NCBI GenBank assembly: GCA_002305315.1
Contig: DBQQ01000041.1
Coordinates: 549-34,349 of the forward strand
DNA: 33,801 nt
Origin: Clostridiales bacterium UBA1390
GTDB taxonomy: Bacteria > Bacillota > Clostridia > Lachnospirales > Bianqueaceae
Direction: 5' to 3'
The notes under the pieces were generated by a model, which saw nothing but the letters and a program-made list of their open reading frames with translations, was not told the origin of the DNA and made no database searches. Positions 15,651 to 23,829 of the stretch are shown piece by piece. Both the position numbers and the translations under genes were made by a program. The stretch's first letter is position 1; each line of letters begins with the position of its first letter.

Positions 15651-15693
15651 TCAAAAAAAGAACCGACGCATTCTACACGCCGGTTCTCTTTTT
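15648..15693 (-). terminator. Terminator copy B, end of the purine operon
   Basis: Read leftward from purB, the stem 15678-15686 with 15660-15668 (one mismatch, extended by A-T pairs) is followed by seven T. It is the natural terminator of purA-purC-purB. It is a near duplicate of copy A, about 550 bp away. Confidence 0.88.
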
Positions 15694-15708
15694 TAGAATC
15701 ATATGGAT

Positions 15709-17142
15709 TTATACGTTGACTTCCGCAATGACTTCTGCGTCGTCCTTATACTTTTCCAGAATAGGAGCGACTTCCTCACGCAGGAAATCATCGACCTGCT
15801 GCGGAGCGCGTCCTACGAAATTCTCTGGGCGAATCAGTGCCTTCAGTTCTTCCAATGTGGTTCCGAAGATGGGATCCTGCGCGATCAGTTCCAGCAGAGG
15901 ATTATCTCCGCCTTCCTGCTTGATCACGCGCCCGGCCTCCATGGAATGTACGCGAATGCGTTCATGCAGCTCCTGACGGTCGCCGCCGCGCTTCACTGCA
16001 TCCATCATGATATTTTCGGTCGCCATAAAGGGCAGTTCTTTCATCAAGCGCTGTTCGATCACCTTCGGGTAGACCACCAGACCATCCGAAACATTGATGT
16101 ATAGCGTCAGGATAGCATCGACGGCCAGAAATGCTTCCGGAATCGAAAGACGCTTATTCGCGGAGTCATCCAGCGTACGTTCAAACCATTGGGTCGCAGC
16201 GGTGATGGCCGGATTCAATGCGTCCACCATCACATAGCGGGAGAGGGAGGCGATTCGCTCTGAGCGCATCGGGTTTCTCTTATAGGCCATGGCAGAAGAA
16301 CCAATCTGTTTGGACTCAAAGGGCTCTTCAATCTCCTTCAGATGCTGCAGAAGACGAATGTCACTGGAAAACTTAGAAGCGGACTGCGCGATGCCGGACA
16401 ATACATTCAGCACGCGGCTATCGATCTTACGAGAGTAGGTCTGACCGGATACAGCATAGACGCCGGAATATCCCATCTTTTCAGCGATCTTACGATCCAG
16501 CGCTCGAACCTTCTCATGATCTCCCTCAAAGAGCTCCAGGAAAGAAGCCTGGGTTCCCGTGGTACCCTTAGCGCCGCGCAGTTTCGCGTGCGCCAGACAA
16601 TGTTCGATATCTTCCAGATCCAGCAATAGATCCTGCATCCATAGGGTAGCGCGCTTACCTACAGTAGTGGGCTGGGCGGGCTGAAAATGGGTGAATGCCA
16701 AGGTGGGCAGATTCTTATAGGTATCAGCAAACTTGGACAGATGACGAATCAGGGCTACCAGTTTGCGGCGTACCAGACGCAGCGCCTCATACATGACGAT
16801 AAGATCGGTGTTATCGCCAACATAACAGGAGGTCGCGCCCAGGTGAATGATTCCTTTGGCAGAAGGACACTGTACTCCGTAAGCATAGACGTGAGACATC
16901 ACATCATGCCGAACTTCCTTCTCGCGGGCCTGCGCCACATCATAATTGATATCCTCCTGATGCGCCTTCAGTTCCGCGATCTGCTCATCCGTGATGGGAA
17001 GGCCCAGTTCCTGTTCGGCCTCCGCCAGTGCGATCCACAGACGGCGCCAGGTGCGGAATTTTACATCATCCGAGAACAGATGCTGCATCTCATAGCTGGC
17101 ATAGCGAGAGGCTAATGGAGTGTTATAAATATCGTGAGCCAC
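15709..17142 (-). CDS. purB: Adenylosuccinate lyase
   Basis: Cleaves adenylosuccinate to AMP and SAICAR to AICAR, releasing fumarate in both. The 477-residue protein carries the fumarase/aspartase signature GSSAMAYKRNP (about 292-302) with the mobile catalytic serine loop, and HLGATSCYVGDN (about 99-110) and TFQ-type FTHFQPAQPTT (about 155-165) segments. It uses a GTG start 6 bases from GAGGAGG and lies 13 bases after purC. It is the last gene of the leftward operon and ends at a strong terminator. Confidence 0.97.
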   Translation of the reverse strand: MAHDIYNTPLASRYASYEMQHLFSDDVKFRTWRRLWIALAEAEQELGLPITDEQIAELKAHQEDINYDVAQAREKEVRHDVMSHVYAYGVQCPSAKGIIHLGATSCYVGDNTDLIVMYEALRLVRRKLVALIRHLSKFADTYKNLPTLAFTHFQPAQPTTVGKRATLWMQDLLLDLEDIEHCLAHAKLRGAKGTTGTQASFLELFEGDHEKVRALDRKIAEKMGYSGVYAVSGQTYSRKIDSRVLNVLSGIAQSASKFSSDIRLLQHLKEIEEPFESKQIGSSAMAYKRNPMRSERIASLSRYVMVDALNPAITAATQWFERTLDDSANKRLSIPEAFLAVDAILTLYINVSDGLVVYPKVIEQRLMKELPFMATENIMMDAVKRGGDRQELHERIRVHSMEAGRVIKQEGGDNPLLELIAQDPIFGTTLEELKALIRPENFVGRAPQQVDDFLREEVAPILEKYKDDAEVIAEVNV

Positions 17143-17155
17143 GAGATACCTCCTC

Positions 17156-17860
17156 TTACAGGCCCAGACGGCGCATAACTTCCTGATAGGCTTCTTCTAC
17201 GCCGCCCAGATCTCTGCGGAAACGATCCTTATCCAGCTTGTCATGAGTCTTTACATCCCACAAACGGCAGGTGTCCGGAGAAATCTCGTCTGCCAGGATG
17301 ATCTGTCCATGATAGCGGCCGAACTCAATCTTGAAATCCACCAGTTCGATGCCGATGGACAGGAAGAATGCCTTCAGCTCTTCGTTGATCTTCATGGTCA
17401 GCGTGCTGATAGTCTCCAGCTCCTCCGGGGTCGCCAGATCCAGAGCCAGGATGTGGGAATTATTGATCATAGGATCGCCCAGGGCATCATCCTTCAGGCA
17501 GAATTCCAGTGTGGGGCAGGAGAGTACACGACCTTCTTCCACACCGAAACGCTTGGAGAAGCTGCCGGCAGCAATGTTACGCACGATAACTTCCAGAGGA
17601 ACAATCTCCACTTTCTTGACAGCGGTTTCACGATCGGAGAGTTCTTCGATCAGATGTGTCGGTACGCCCTTCTTCTCCAGCATGGCAAACATCATGTTGC
17701 TCATGCGGTTGTTGATGACGCCCTTGCCGGTGATGGTACCCTTCTTCAGACCGTTAAAAGCGGTCGCGTCATCCTTATACTCGACGATATAGGCATCCGG
17801 ATTATCGGTCACAAATACCTTCTTTGCTTTTCCTTCATACAGCATTTCTTTCTTTTCCAT
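17156..17860 (-). CDS. purC: Phosphoribosylaminoimidazole-succinocarboxamide synthase (SAICAR synthetase)
   Basis: Joins aspartate to CAIR with ATP to give SAICAR, step eight of de novo purine synthesis. At 234 residues it is the usual bacterial length. Landmarks are [10 protein letters not shown] (about 7-16), the KDDATAFNG loop (about 28-36), [14 protein letters not shown] (about 87-100) and the [11 protein letters not shown] segment (about 193-203). It starts with ATG after AAGGAG. It sits between purA and purB, 26 bases from the former and 13 from the latter, so the substrate of PurB is made by its two operon partners. Confidence 0.97.
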   Translation of the reverse strand: MEKKEMLYEGKAKKVFVTDNPDAYIVEYKDDATAFNGLKKGTITGKGVINNRMSNMMFAMLEKKGVPTHLIEELSDRETAVKKVEIVPLEVIVRNIAAGSFSKRFGVEEGRVLSCPTLEFCLKDDALGDPMINNSHILALDLATPEELETISTLTMKINEELKAFFLSIGIELVDFKIEFGRYHGQIILADEISPDTCRLWDVKTHDKLDKDRFRRDLGGVEEAYQEVMRRLGL

Positions 17861-17886
17861 GATTGATTCTCTCCTTAGTTCATATA

Positions 17887-19161
17887 TTATTCCATTATTA
17901 AGTAAGCGTCGCGAGCAGCTCCGACAGAGACATACTTGACAGGGCAGCCCATGGACTCTTCAATGAAACGAATGTAATCGTAAGCAGCCTTCGGAAGATC
18001 GGAGGCCTTACGGCAGGCACTGATGTCGCAATGCCATCCTTCCATATAGGTATATACCGGCTTTGCACGATCCAATGCGGCGCCGAAGGGGAATTCATGA
18101 ATGATCTCACCATCCAGCTCATAGGCTGTGCAGACAGGGATCTTTTCCATGTAGGATAATACATCCAGCTTCGTCAGGGCCAGCATCGTAGCTCCCTGGA
18201 CTCGTGTGCCGTAACGAGAAGCGACCACGTCAAAACCACCGACGCGACGGGGACGTCCTGTAGCAGCACCGTATTCGCCACCGGCTTTACGGAGGGCCTC
18301 GGCTTCTTCACCAAACATTTCACAGGTAAAAGGACCTTCTCCTACACAGGAGGAATAGGCCTTGATGATCCCTACCACATCATCCAGACGATGGTTCGGG
18401 ATGCCGGCACCCACTGGTGCATAGGCAGCAATGGTCGAAGAAGAGGAAGTATAGGGATAAATACCGAAATCAATATCCCGGAGAGCACCCAGCTGTGCTT
18501 CAAATAGAATTTTCTTGTCGGCTTTTGCGGCCTGATCCAGAAACAGGCTGGTATCGCAGACAAAATCCTTGAGCGGGGTGAAGTACTCATCCAACCAATG
18601 AACCAGCTCTTCAAACACGATGGGCTTTGCGCCATATACCCGCTCCATGGTCAGGTTCTTCCATTCGACAATGTCACGAAGACGTGGCAGCAGTGTATCC
18701 ATATGCAGCAGATCACCCATGCGAATGCCCTTCTTCATATATTTGTCACCATATACATAGGCAATTCCACGGCGAGTGGAACCGTATTTCTTATCGGCCA
18801 GGCGGGTTTCCTCCAGACAGTCCTGATCCACATGATAGGGCATGCAGACAATCGCGCGATCGCTGATCTTCAGATTCTTCGGCGTGATTTCAATACCGCC
18901 CTTACGCAGATTTTCGATCTCGCCGCATAGATGATGCAGGTCGATGACCATGCCATTCCCCATGACGTTGACCACGTTTTCATGAAAAATTCCGGAAGGG
19001 ATGAGATTCAAAATAAATGATCCCCGGGGATTTACGACAGTATGACCTGCGTTGTTGCCGCCCTGATAGCGGACAACCACATCGTAATCCTGACAGAGAA
19101 GATCCACCATACGGCCTTTGCCTTCGTCTCCCCAGTTGATACCAGTAATGGCTGTTAGCAT
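17887..19161 (-). CDS. purA: Adenylosuccinate synthase
   Basis: Uses GTP and aspartate to turn IMP into adenylosuccinate. The 424-residue protein starts with the GTP loop [10 protein letters not shown], in which Asp is the catalytic base; the usual final Lys is Arg here. [10 protein letters not shown] follows with the catalytic His, then GVGIP-like and [10 protein letters not shown] segments. Start choice: the frame is open to a GTG-like start at 19215, but those codons lie in the leader hairpin. ATG 19165-19167 touches the ribosome site, while ATG 19159-19161 is 6 bases from AAGGA and gives [14 protein letters not shown], the normal family start. It is the first gene of purA-purC-purB. Confidence 0.97.
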   Translation of the reverse strand: MLTAITGINWGDEGKGRMVDLLCQDYDVVVRYQGGNNAGHTVVNPRGSFILNLIPSGIFHENVVNVMGNGMVIDLHHLCGEIENLRKGGIEITPKNLKISDRAIVCMPYHVDQDCLEETRLADKKYGSTRRGIAYVYGDKYMKKGIRMGDLLHMDTLLPRLRDIVEWKNLTMERVYGAKPIVFEELVHWLDEYFTPLKDFVCDTSLFLDQAAKADKKILFEAQLGALRDIDFGIYPYTSSSSTIAAYAPVGAGIPNHRLDDVVGIIKAYSSCVGEGPFTCEMFGEEAEALRKAGGEYGAATGRPRRVGGFDVVASRYGTRVQGATMLALTKLDVLSYMEKIPVCTAYELDGEIIHEFPFGAALDRAKPVYTYMEGWHCDISACRKASDLPKAAYDYIRFIEESMGCPVKYVSVGAARDAYLIME

Positions 19162-19200
19162 AGACATTCCTTCTTTCCTAAAATACGGAACGGTTCCAAT

Positions 19201-19238
19201 AAAAAAGCCGCCCATGTTATAAGCAAACGATCCGGCGG
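19201..19238 (-). promoter_or_regulatory. Possible attenuator in the purA leader
   Basis: Read leftward, CCGCC (19234-19238) can pair with GGCGG (19208-19212), followed by C and six T (19201-19206). The stem is short and the loop about 21 nt, but the GC-rich stem plus T-run lies between the promoter and purA, where an attenuator would be. I see no known purine riboswitch core. Confidence 0.4.
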
Positions 19239-19265
19239 TATGGCATAAAACCCCATTCCATTCCG

Positions 19266-19294
19266 ATTATACACATTCAAAAGATGCTTGTCAA
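19266..19294 (-). promoter_or_regulatory. Consensus sigma-A promoter of purA-purC-purB
   Basis: On the minus strand, TTGACA (19289-19294), 17 bp, TATAAT (19266-19271): both boxes are perfect. The leader to purA is about 100 nt. Confidence 0.9.
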
Positions 19295-19301
19295 GGAATT
19301 C

Positions 19302-19330
19302 TTGACGGAAGAGGCGGAAAATGATACAAT
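19302..19330 (+). promoter_or_regulatory. Sigma-A promoter of the MFS-glycosidase pair
   Basis: TTGACG (19302-19307), 17 bp, TACAAT (19325-19330). Its -35 box faces the purA -35 box 7 bp away, and the two together form GTCAAG-GAATT-CTTGAC, a perfect 6-bp inverted repeat. Confidence 0.85.
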
Positions 19331-19365
19331 AACGAGCGAAAAAAGATCATTTTGGGGGAAGATGC

Positions 19366-20580
19366 ATGAAAAAGATCGTATCGCCCATGCTTCCATTCTT
19401 TATGATTGTTTGTCTGCAATCCATGGCAGCCAATTTTGCGCATCCCGTGACGCCGACGATCATACAGAATCTGGGTCTGGGAGACTATATGTTTGGACTT
19501 GCTTTTGCCGGAATGGCAGGTACGAGCTTCTTATTCTCGCCCTTCTGGGGAAAACTGGCGGATTATGTCCAGAGCCGTACTATTCTCTTGATCTGTAACC
19601 TGGGATATGCGGTGGGGCAGATTCTGTTCAGCCTGGGTACGACAGAAGTTACGATCATGATGGCGCGGTTTGTCTCCGGCTTTTTTGTGGGCGGCGTAAA
19701 CGTCTGTATGCTGACATATACGGTCAATATGTCGGCACCGGAGCAGCGGGGAAGTCACTTGACCATTCAGGCCACAGCCGTGACAGTCGCGGGTACCTTT
19801 GGCTATATGATTGGCGGTGTACTGGGAGAGGTTTCCGTGAATCTGGCATTTGGCATGCAGGCGTTGTGTCTGTCTTTGTCGGCATTCCTGTTTTTCTTCC
19901 TATTAAAAAATGACCGGACAGATCGGCAGGGACATATTCCGATGGGACAGGTGGTACGCAACGCGAATCCGTTTGCGGCGTTTCTGTCTGCCAAACAGTT
20001 CATGACGATGTTGTTTGGCGTACTTTTTGTCGTGGTCTTCATGATCAATTTCGCATTTACAGCGTACGATCAGTGCTTCAATTATTATATCAAAGATCAG
20101 TTTGGCTTTTCTTCCATGTATAACGGCTTCATCAAAGCAGCCATTGGCCTGATTTCCTTGTTGGCAAACATGACGTTATGTATGTATATCATAAGAAAGA
20201 CGGATACAGCGCGTTCGGAAGTGAAAGTGCTTTTGGTCAGTGCGATCGCACTGTTTGGTGCAATTATAGGAGATGCAGTGGTTCCCTTTATTCTGCTGAC
20301 GGTCGTATATCTCAGTATGAATGCAGTCAGTGTGCCGGTACTGCAATCTATAGTGGCGGATCGGGCACCCCATGAGAGCAGTAATATCGTCATGGGATTC
20401 TATAATGCGATTCGATCCTTCGGACAGGTATGCGGAGCAACATTTGCAGGATTTGCGTATAGTGCCGGTCCCAAGGTCCCCTTCTTATGGGCCGGTATTG
20501 CCTTAATCATAGGTGGACTGGGGATGGTTGTATATATTATCCTGAGTCATAGGAGGAATGAAACATGTGGGAAAGCGTAA
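19366..20580 (+). CDS. MFS transporter paired with a glycosidase
   Basis: A 404-residue, 12-helix major facilitator. The helix 2-3 loop has GKLADYVQSRTIL (about 61-73), a weak form of motif A. A charged central loop lies at about 186-200. Its 3' end overlaps the glycosidase start by 16 bp, so the two are co-translated. The likely role is uptake of the disaccharide-like substrate hydrolysed by the partner. Ribosome site GGGGGA lies 7 bases before the ATG. Confidence 0.85.
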   Translation: MKKIVSPMLPFFMIVCLQSMAANFAHPVTPTIIQNLGLGDYMFGLAFAGMAGTSFLFSPFWGKLADYVQSRTILLICNLGYAVGQILFSLGTTEVTIMMARFVSGFFVGGVNVCMLTYTVNMSAPEQRGSHLTIQATAVTVAGTFGYMIGGVLGEVSVNLAFGMQALCLSLSAFLFFFLLKNDRTDRQGHIPMGQVVRNANPFAAFLSAKQFMTMLFGVLFVVVFMINFAFTAYDQCFNYYIKDQFGFSSMYNGFIKAAIGLISLLANMTLCMYIIRKTDTARSEVKVLLVSAIALFGAIIGDAVVPFILLTVVYLSMNAVSVPVLQSIVADRAPHESSNIVMGFYNAIRSFGQVCGATFAGFAYSAGPKVPFLWAGIALIIGGLGMVVYIILSHRRNETCGKA

Positions 20581-21800
20581 AACAATATGTGAAAGAGAAT
20601 CTGTCAAGAATGCGGCGGGAGCCGGGCGGCATTCTGCGATATCCGTATATCGTACCGGGATCGGATACCTATGCCACCACGTTGTGGGATTGGGATTCCT
20701 GGTGGACCTGCATTGCGATAGGACAGGCGGACGCGGAGGAAGGGACCGCGAAGGACTCTCTTCCCTACGAACAGGGCTGTATCCTCAATTTCCTGGATCA
20801 TATGGATGAACAGGGAAAGATGCCGATTCTCATCACGAATGATAATTTCCTACCGGACAATGAGATGGACTATATCGGTAAAAATAATCATAAACCAGTT
20901 TTGGCCCAGCATGCGCTGTACACGGCCCAGAAAAGCGGAGATCTGACTTGGCTGCTGCCGTATCTGGATCGGCTGGATACCTTTGTCTCTTATTTTGGAA
21001 AGTATGCTACGCACGAAGAGACCGGATTGGCCTATTGGGAAAATGATTTTGCTGTCGGTGTGGATAATGAGCCGATCATTTATTTCCGTCCGGAGAAGAG
21101 TACAGCCGCTTTATACCTGAATTGCCTTTTGTATCGGGAAGAACTGGCGATGGCGAAGCTGTGGGAATTGGCAGACAGGCAGGAACGAGCCGGACATTGG
21201 TTGGCTGCGGCGGAATCATTGGCCGAAAGTGTCCGCCGGTACTGCTGGGATGAGAGAGACCAGAGCTTCTACTCTGTAGATATCCTGCTGCAGAAGGTGG
21301 ACCCGGAGCGATGGCTGCATCATGAGGCACCCAGAACCTGGCCCTGTTTGTTGATGCGGATTGATACTTGGACGAATTTCCTGCCGTTATGGGCAGGCAT
21401 TGCTACGCCAGAACAGGCTAAGAAGGTGCTGCGCCGCCTGGAGAATCCCGATAGTTTCATGGGGACATATGGTGTGAGGACACTGTCAAAACAGGAACCC
21501 ATGTACAATTTGAAGGCGACCAATAATCCTTCCAACTGGCTGGGTCCCGTATGGGGAGTATCCAATTATATGGTATTTCGCGGACTGCAGCGATATGGTT
21601 TTCGCGAAGAGGCTACAGAGTTGGCGCGTAGAACTGCCAATTTATTTGAGAAAGATCTGAAAGAAACCGGAACCTTCCATGAGTTTTACGATCCAGACCG
21701 GGGCATCGGCATCCGTACGCCGGACTTCCAGAATTGGAACTGCCTGGTGCTGAATATGATCGCTTATCTGGAAGGAAGAACGCAAATCACCGAATTTTGA
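20565..21800 (+). CDS. Cytoplasmic GH63/MGH1-type glycoside hydrolase
   Basis: A 411-residue (alpha/alpha)6-barrel glycosidase without a signal peptide. Landmarks are WDWDSWW (about 41-47) near the start, AYWENDFAVGVDNEP (about 151-165) with a likely catalytic Asp, NWLGPVWGVSNY (about 325-336) and FHEFYDPDRG (about 369-378) with a likely catalytic Glu. Relatives include mannosylglycerate or glucosylglycerate hydrolases and trehalase-like enzymes, all inverting. Its cytoplasmic location and overlap with an MFS importer fit hydrolysis of an imported compatible solute or disaccharide. The exact substrate is open. AGGAGG lies 8 bases before the ATG, inside the upstream gene. Confidence 0.85.
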   Translation: MWESVKQYVKENLSRMRREPGGILRYPYIVPGSDTYATTLWDWDSWWTCIAIGQADAEEGTAKDSLPYEQGCILNFLDHMDEQGKMPILITNDNFLPDNEMDYIGKNNHKPVLAQHALYTAQKSGDLTWLLPYLDRLDTFVSYFGKYATHEETGLAYWENDFAVGVDNEPIIYFRPEKSTAALYLNCLLYREELAMAKLWELADRQERAGHWLAAAESLAESVRRYCWDERDQSFYSVDILLQKVDPERWLHHEAPRTWPCLLMRIDTWTNFLPLWAGIATPEQAKKVLRRLENPDSFMGTYGVRTLSKQEPMYNLKATNNPSNWLGPVWGVSNYMVFRGLQRYGFREEATELARRTANLFEKDLKETGTFHEFYDPDRGIGIRTPDFQNWNCLVLNMIAYLEGRTQITEF

Positions 21801-21811
21801 TTCATATGCAA

Positions 21812-21995
21812 AAGGGGCGTTGCAAAATACCTACGCTGTCTCACCATTGATACAGAATGAAAGAGTATGATCTTCTAAGGAGTTCCGTGAATGCACGGGC
21901 TCCTTTTTCGTTTCCAAGATGTTCCATAAAGCTGAGAAATCCAGGGCTTTTCTCATTTGTCCAGAGATTTCTCATCTATTTTGCAATGGCCCCTT
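21812..21995. mobile_element. 184-bp MITE-like element with terminal inverted repeats
   Basis: The left end AAGGGGCGTTGCAAAATA (21812-21829) is the inverted match of the right end TATTTTGCAATGGCCCCTT (21977-21995), differing by one inserted base and one change. Inside are a perfect 9-bp inverted repeat, TGAGAAATC (21933-21941) with GATTTCTCA (21966-21974), and a terminator. No open frame of note. The GTTGCAAA core of the ends recalls IS6-family ends such as those of IS26 and IS257, so a non-autonomous IS relative is possible. I found no clear target duplication. Confidence 0.6.
21877..21908 (+). terminator. Rho-independent terminator inside the MITE-like element
   Basis: AAGGAG-TT-CCGTG (21877-21889) pairs with CACGG-G-CTCCTT (21894-21905) around AATG, followed by TTT. 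It is the first good terminator after the glycosidase gene, about 80 bp beyond the stop. Confidence 0.85.
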
Positions 21996-22184
21996 CTGAT
22001 ATAGACAGTACGGATATAAACATCAATTTTTGATTTCAGCCAAGAATTGCGTGAGTTTCCTATAACTCAGGAAAACGAAGGCTGTATCGTCAAATATTCA
22101 GGAGGTGTTCACAATTTGTACTTTCTTTTTACCTTCAAATGCGCTATACTATAGAAAAGTATTATATACTGGGGAGGATATAGG
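21996..22184 (+). promoter_or_regulatory. Regulatory gap upstream of the Lrp-type gene
   Basis: No gene here. TGAGTT (22052-22057) and AACTCA (22064-22069) form a small hairpin. Close to the gene are two palindromes: CTATACTATAG (22144-22154, perfect around C) and AGTAT-TAT-ATACT (22158-22170). A TATACT at 22145-22150 could be a -10 box, but no convincing -35 box stands 17 bp upstream. The palindromes are candidate autoregulatory sites. Confidence 0.4.
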
Positions 22185-22664
22185 ATGCAGGAACTTTTAG
22201 AGATTTTGGAGAAGAACAGTCGGATTTCGGTGAAAGACCTGGCGGTGATGCTGGAGGAGGATGAAGCCGGAATCGCCTCGCAGATGACCCAGTTGGAGAA
22301 GGATAAGATTATTTTTGGATATCATACCATGATTGATTGGGATAAGGCCAAGATAGATCGGGTGACGGCTCTCATAGAAGTCAGAGTCACCCCGCAGCGA
22401 GGAGAAGGCTTTGATTATATAGCACAGAGAATCTATCAGTTTGAAGAGGTGACAGCAGTCTATTTGATGAGCGGAGCCTTTGATTTGACGGTCATTGTAG
22501 AAGGAAAGACCATGAAAGAAGTGGCTCTTTTTGTAGCAAGGCGGCTGGCGCCCATTGATCAGGTGCTGAGCACCTCTACGCATTTCATTTTGAAGAGATA
22601 CAAGGATCATGGTGTAGTATTGGAAGAAACTAAAAATGATGAAAGGATGCTTGTATCACCATGA
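22185..22664 (+). CDS. Lrp/AsnC-family transcriptional regulator
   Basis: A 159-residue regulator. The N-terminal winged helix (about 1-50) is followed by the RAM ligand-binding domain with the usual VTALIEVRVTP strand (about 60-70), VYLMSGAFDLTVIVEG (about 92-107) and a C-terminal helix. The ligand is likely an amino acid. GGGAGG is 7 bases before the ATG. Its last codons overlap the aminotransferase start as ATGA, so it probably controls that enzyme and responds to its substrate or product. Confidence 0.93.
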   Translation: MQELLEILEKNSRISVKDLAVMLEEDEAGIASQMTQLEKDKIIFGYHTMIDWDKAKIDRVTALIEVRVTPQRGEGFDYIAQRIYQFEEVTAVYLMSGAFDLTVIVEGKTMKEVALFVARRLAPIDQVLSTSTHFILKRYKDHGVVLEETKNDERMLVSP

Positions 22665-23821
22665 GGGATTTTATCAATCGGACGGTGAGAGATCTGCCAC
22701 CTTCAGGGATTCGCCGCTTTTTCAATCTGGCGGCGGAGATGGAGGATGTGATTTCGCTGGGAGTCGGCGAACCGGATTTTCTGACGCCTTGGAATATCCG
22801 GGAAGAAGCAATCTATACATTGGAGAAGGGGCGGACAATCTATACAGCGAACGCGGGATTGATGGAGCTGCGGCGGGAGATTTCGCGGTATTTGCAGCGA
22901 AAGTATCATTTGGAATATGATCCGGCCACACAAATCCTTGTGACTGTGGGTGGCAGCGAGGCCATTGATCTGGCGCTTCGCTCCATCGTGGAGCCGGGGG
23001 ATGAGGTGCTGATCCCGGAACCTTCTTTTGTGGCCTATAAGCCATGTGCAGTCATGGCCGGCGGCAAAGCGGTACCGGTACCCTTACGAGGAGAGAATGG
23101 GTTCAAGCTGACGGTGGAAGATCTGGAACCGTTAGTGAATGAGCGGAGCAAGGTATTGATCTTCCCATACCCGGGCAATCCGACGGGGGCAACCATGCAT
23201 GAGGAAGATATGCGGGCGCTTTGTGAATGGATCTGTCAAAAAGACCTATTCGTGATATCGGATGAAATCTATAGTGAGCTTACCTATGATGGCGATCATG
23301 TTTCCATTGCCTCTATGCCGGGGATGAGTGAGAGAACGCTTGTCATCAATGGCTTTTCCAAGGCATTCTCTATGACGGGATGGCGGCTGGGCTACGGAGC
23401 AGGGCCCAAGGATCTTCTGGAACAGATGACCAAGGTACACCAATTTGCGATCATGTGTGCGCCGACAACCAGTCAGTATGCGGCGATTGAGGCGCTTCGC
23501 AACTGCGATCGCGCGGTGGAGGAGATGAGGCAGGAGTACAATCGCAGGAGAAGGCTGGTCGTAGCCAGTTTGCGGGAGATGGGTTTGAGCTGCAACGATC
23601 CGGGCGGCGCATTCTATGTCTTTCCCAGCATTCAGTCTACAGGCATGACATCGGAGGCCTTTTGTCAAGACCTGCTGCACCATAAAAAAATCGCCGTCGT
23701 TCCCGGCGATGCCTTTGGAGCGAGCGGCGAAGGGTATGTGCGAATCTCCTACGCGTATAGCGTAGAACAGCTTAGACTGGCACTGGGCCGTATTGCAGAG
23801 TATATGCAGGAGCATCCTTAA
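22661..23821 (+). CDS. Class I/II PLP-dependent aminotransferase
   Basis: A 386-residue fold type I aminotransferase of the aspartate/aromatic group. The PLP lysine is Lys234 in NGFSKAFSMTGWRLGY; FPYPGNPTGA (about 167-176) holds the conserved Asn, and SDEIYSELTYDG (about 205-216) the conserved Asp and Tyr. RISYAYS near the end carries the carboxylate-binding Arg. It transfers the amino group of an amino acid to 2-oxoglutarate or similar; the amino acid cannot be named. It follows the Lrp regulator with a 4-bp overlap. Its stop overlaps the stop of the convergent Fur-type gene. Confidence 0.92.
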   Translation: MRDFINRTVRDLPPSGIRRFFNLAAEMEDVISLGVGEPDFLTPWNIREEAIYTLEKGRTIYTANAGLMELRREISRYLQRKYHLEYDPATQILVTVGGSEAIDLALRSIVEPGDEVLIPEPSFVAYKPCAVMAGGKAVPVPLRGENGFKLTVEDLEPLVNERSKVLIFPYPGNPTGATMHEEDMRALCEWICQKDLFVISDEIYSELTYDGDHVSIASMPGMSERTLVINGFSKAFSMTGWRLGYGAGPKDLLEQMTKVHQFAIMCAPTTSQYAAIEALRNCDRAVEEMRQEYNRRRRLVVASLREMGLSCNDPGGAFYVFPSIQSTGMTSEAFCQDLLHHKKIAVVPGDAFGASGEGYVRISYAYSVEQLRLALGRIAEYMQEHP

Positions 23822-23829
23822 TCGGATGC
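23812..23829. terminator. Hairpin with both convergent stop codons in its loop
   Basis: GCATCC (23812-23817) and GGATGC (23824-23829) form a perfect stem around TTAATC. The loop contains the aminotransferase stop (TAA, 23819-23821) and the complement of the Fur-type stop (23818-23820). It may serve as a short two-way terminator; no T-run follows. Confidence 0.45.

Noticed and set aside
19162..19265. Guanine or ZTP riboswitch in the purA leader
   Set aside because: I could not match the conserved core bases of either class; only the short stem and T-run are supported.
21812..21995. Complete insertion sequence
   Set aside because: There is no transposase frame, and no target duplication could be found at the ends.
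22102..22150. Twelve-codon leader peptide starting at TTG after AGGAGG, upstream of the Lrp-type gene
   Set aside because: The spacing is acceptable but there is no codon run or terminator structure typical of attenuation.
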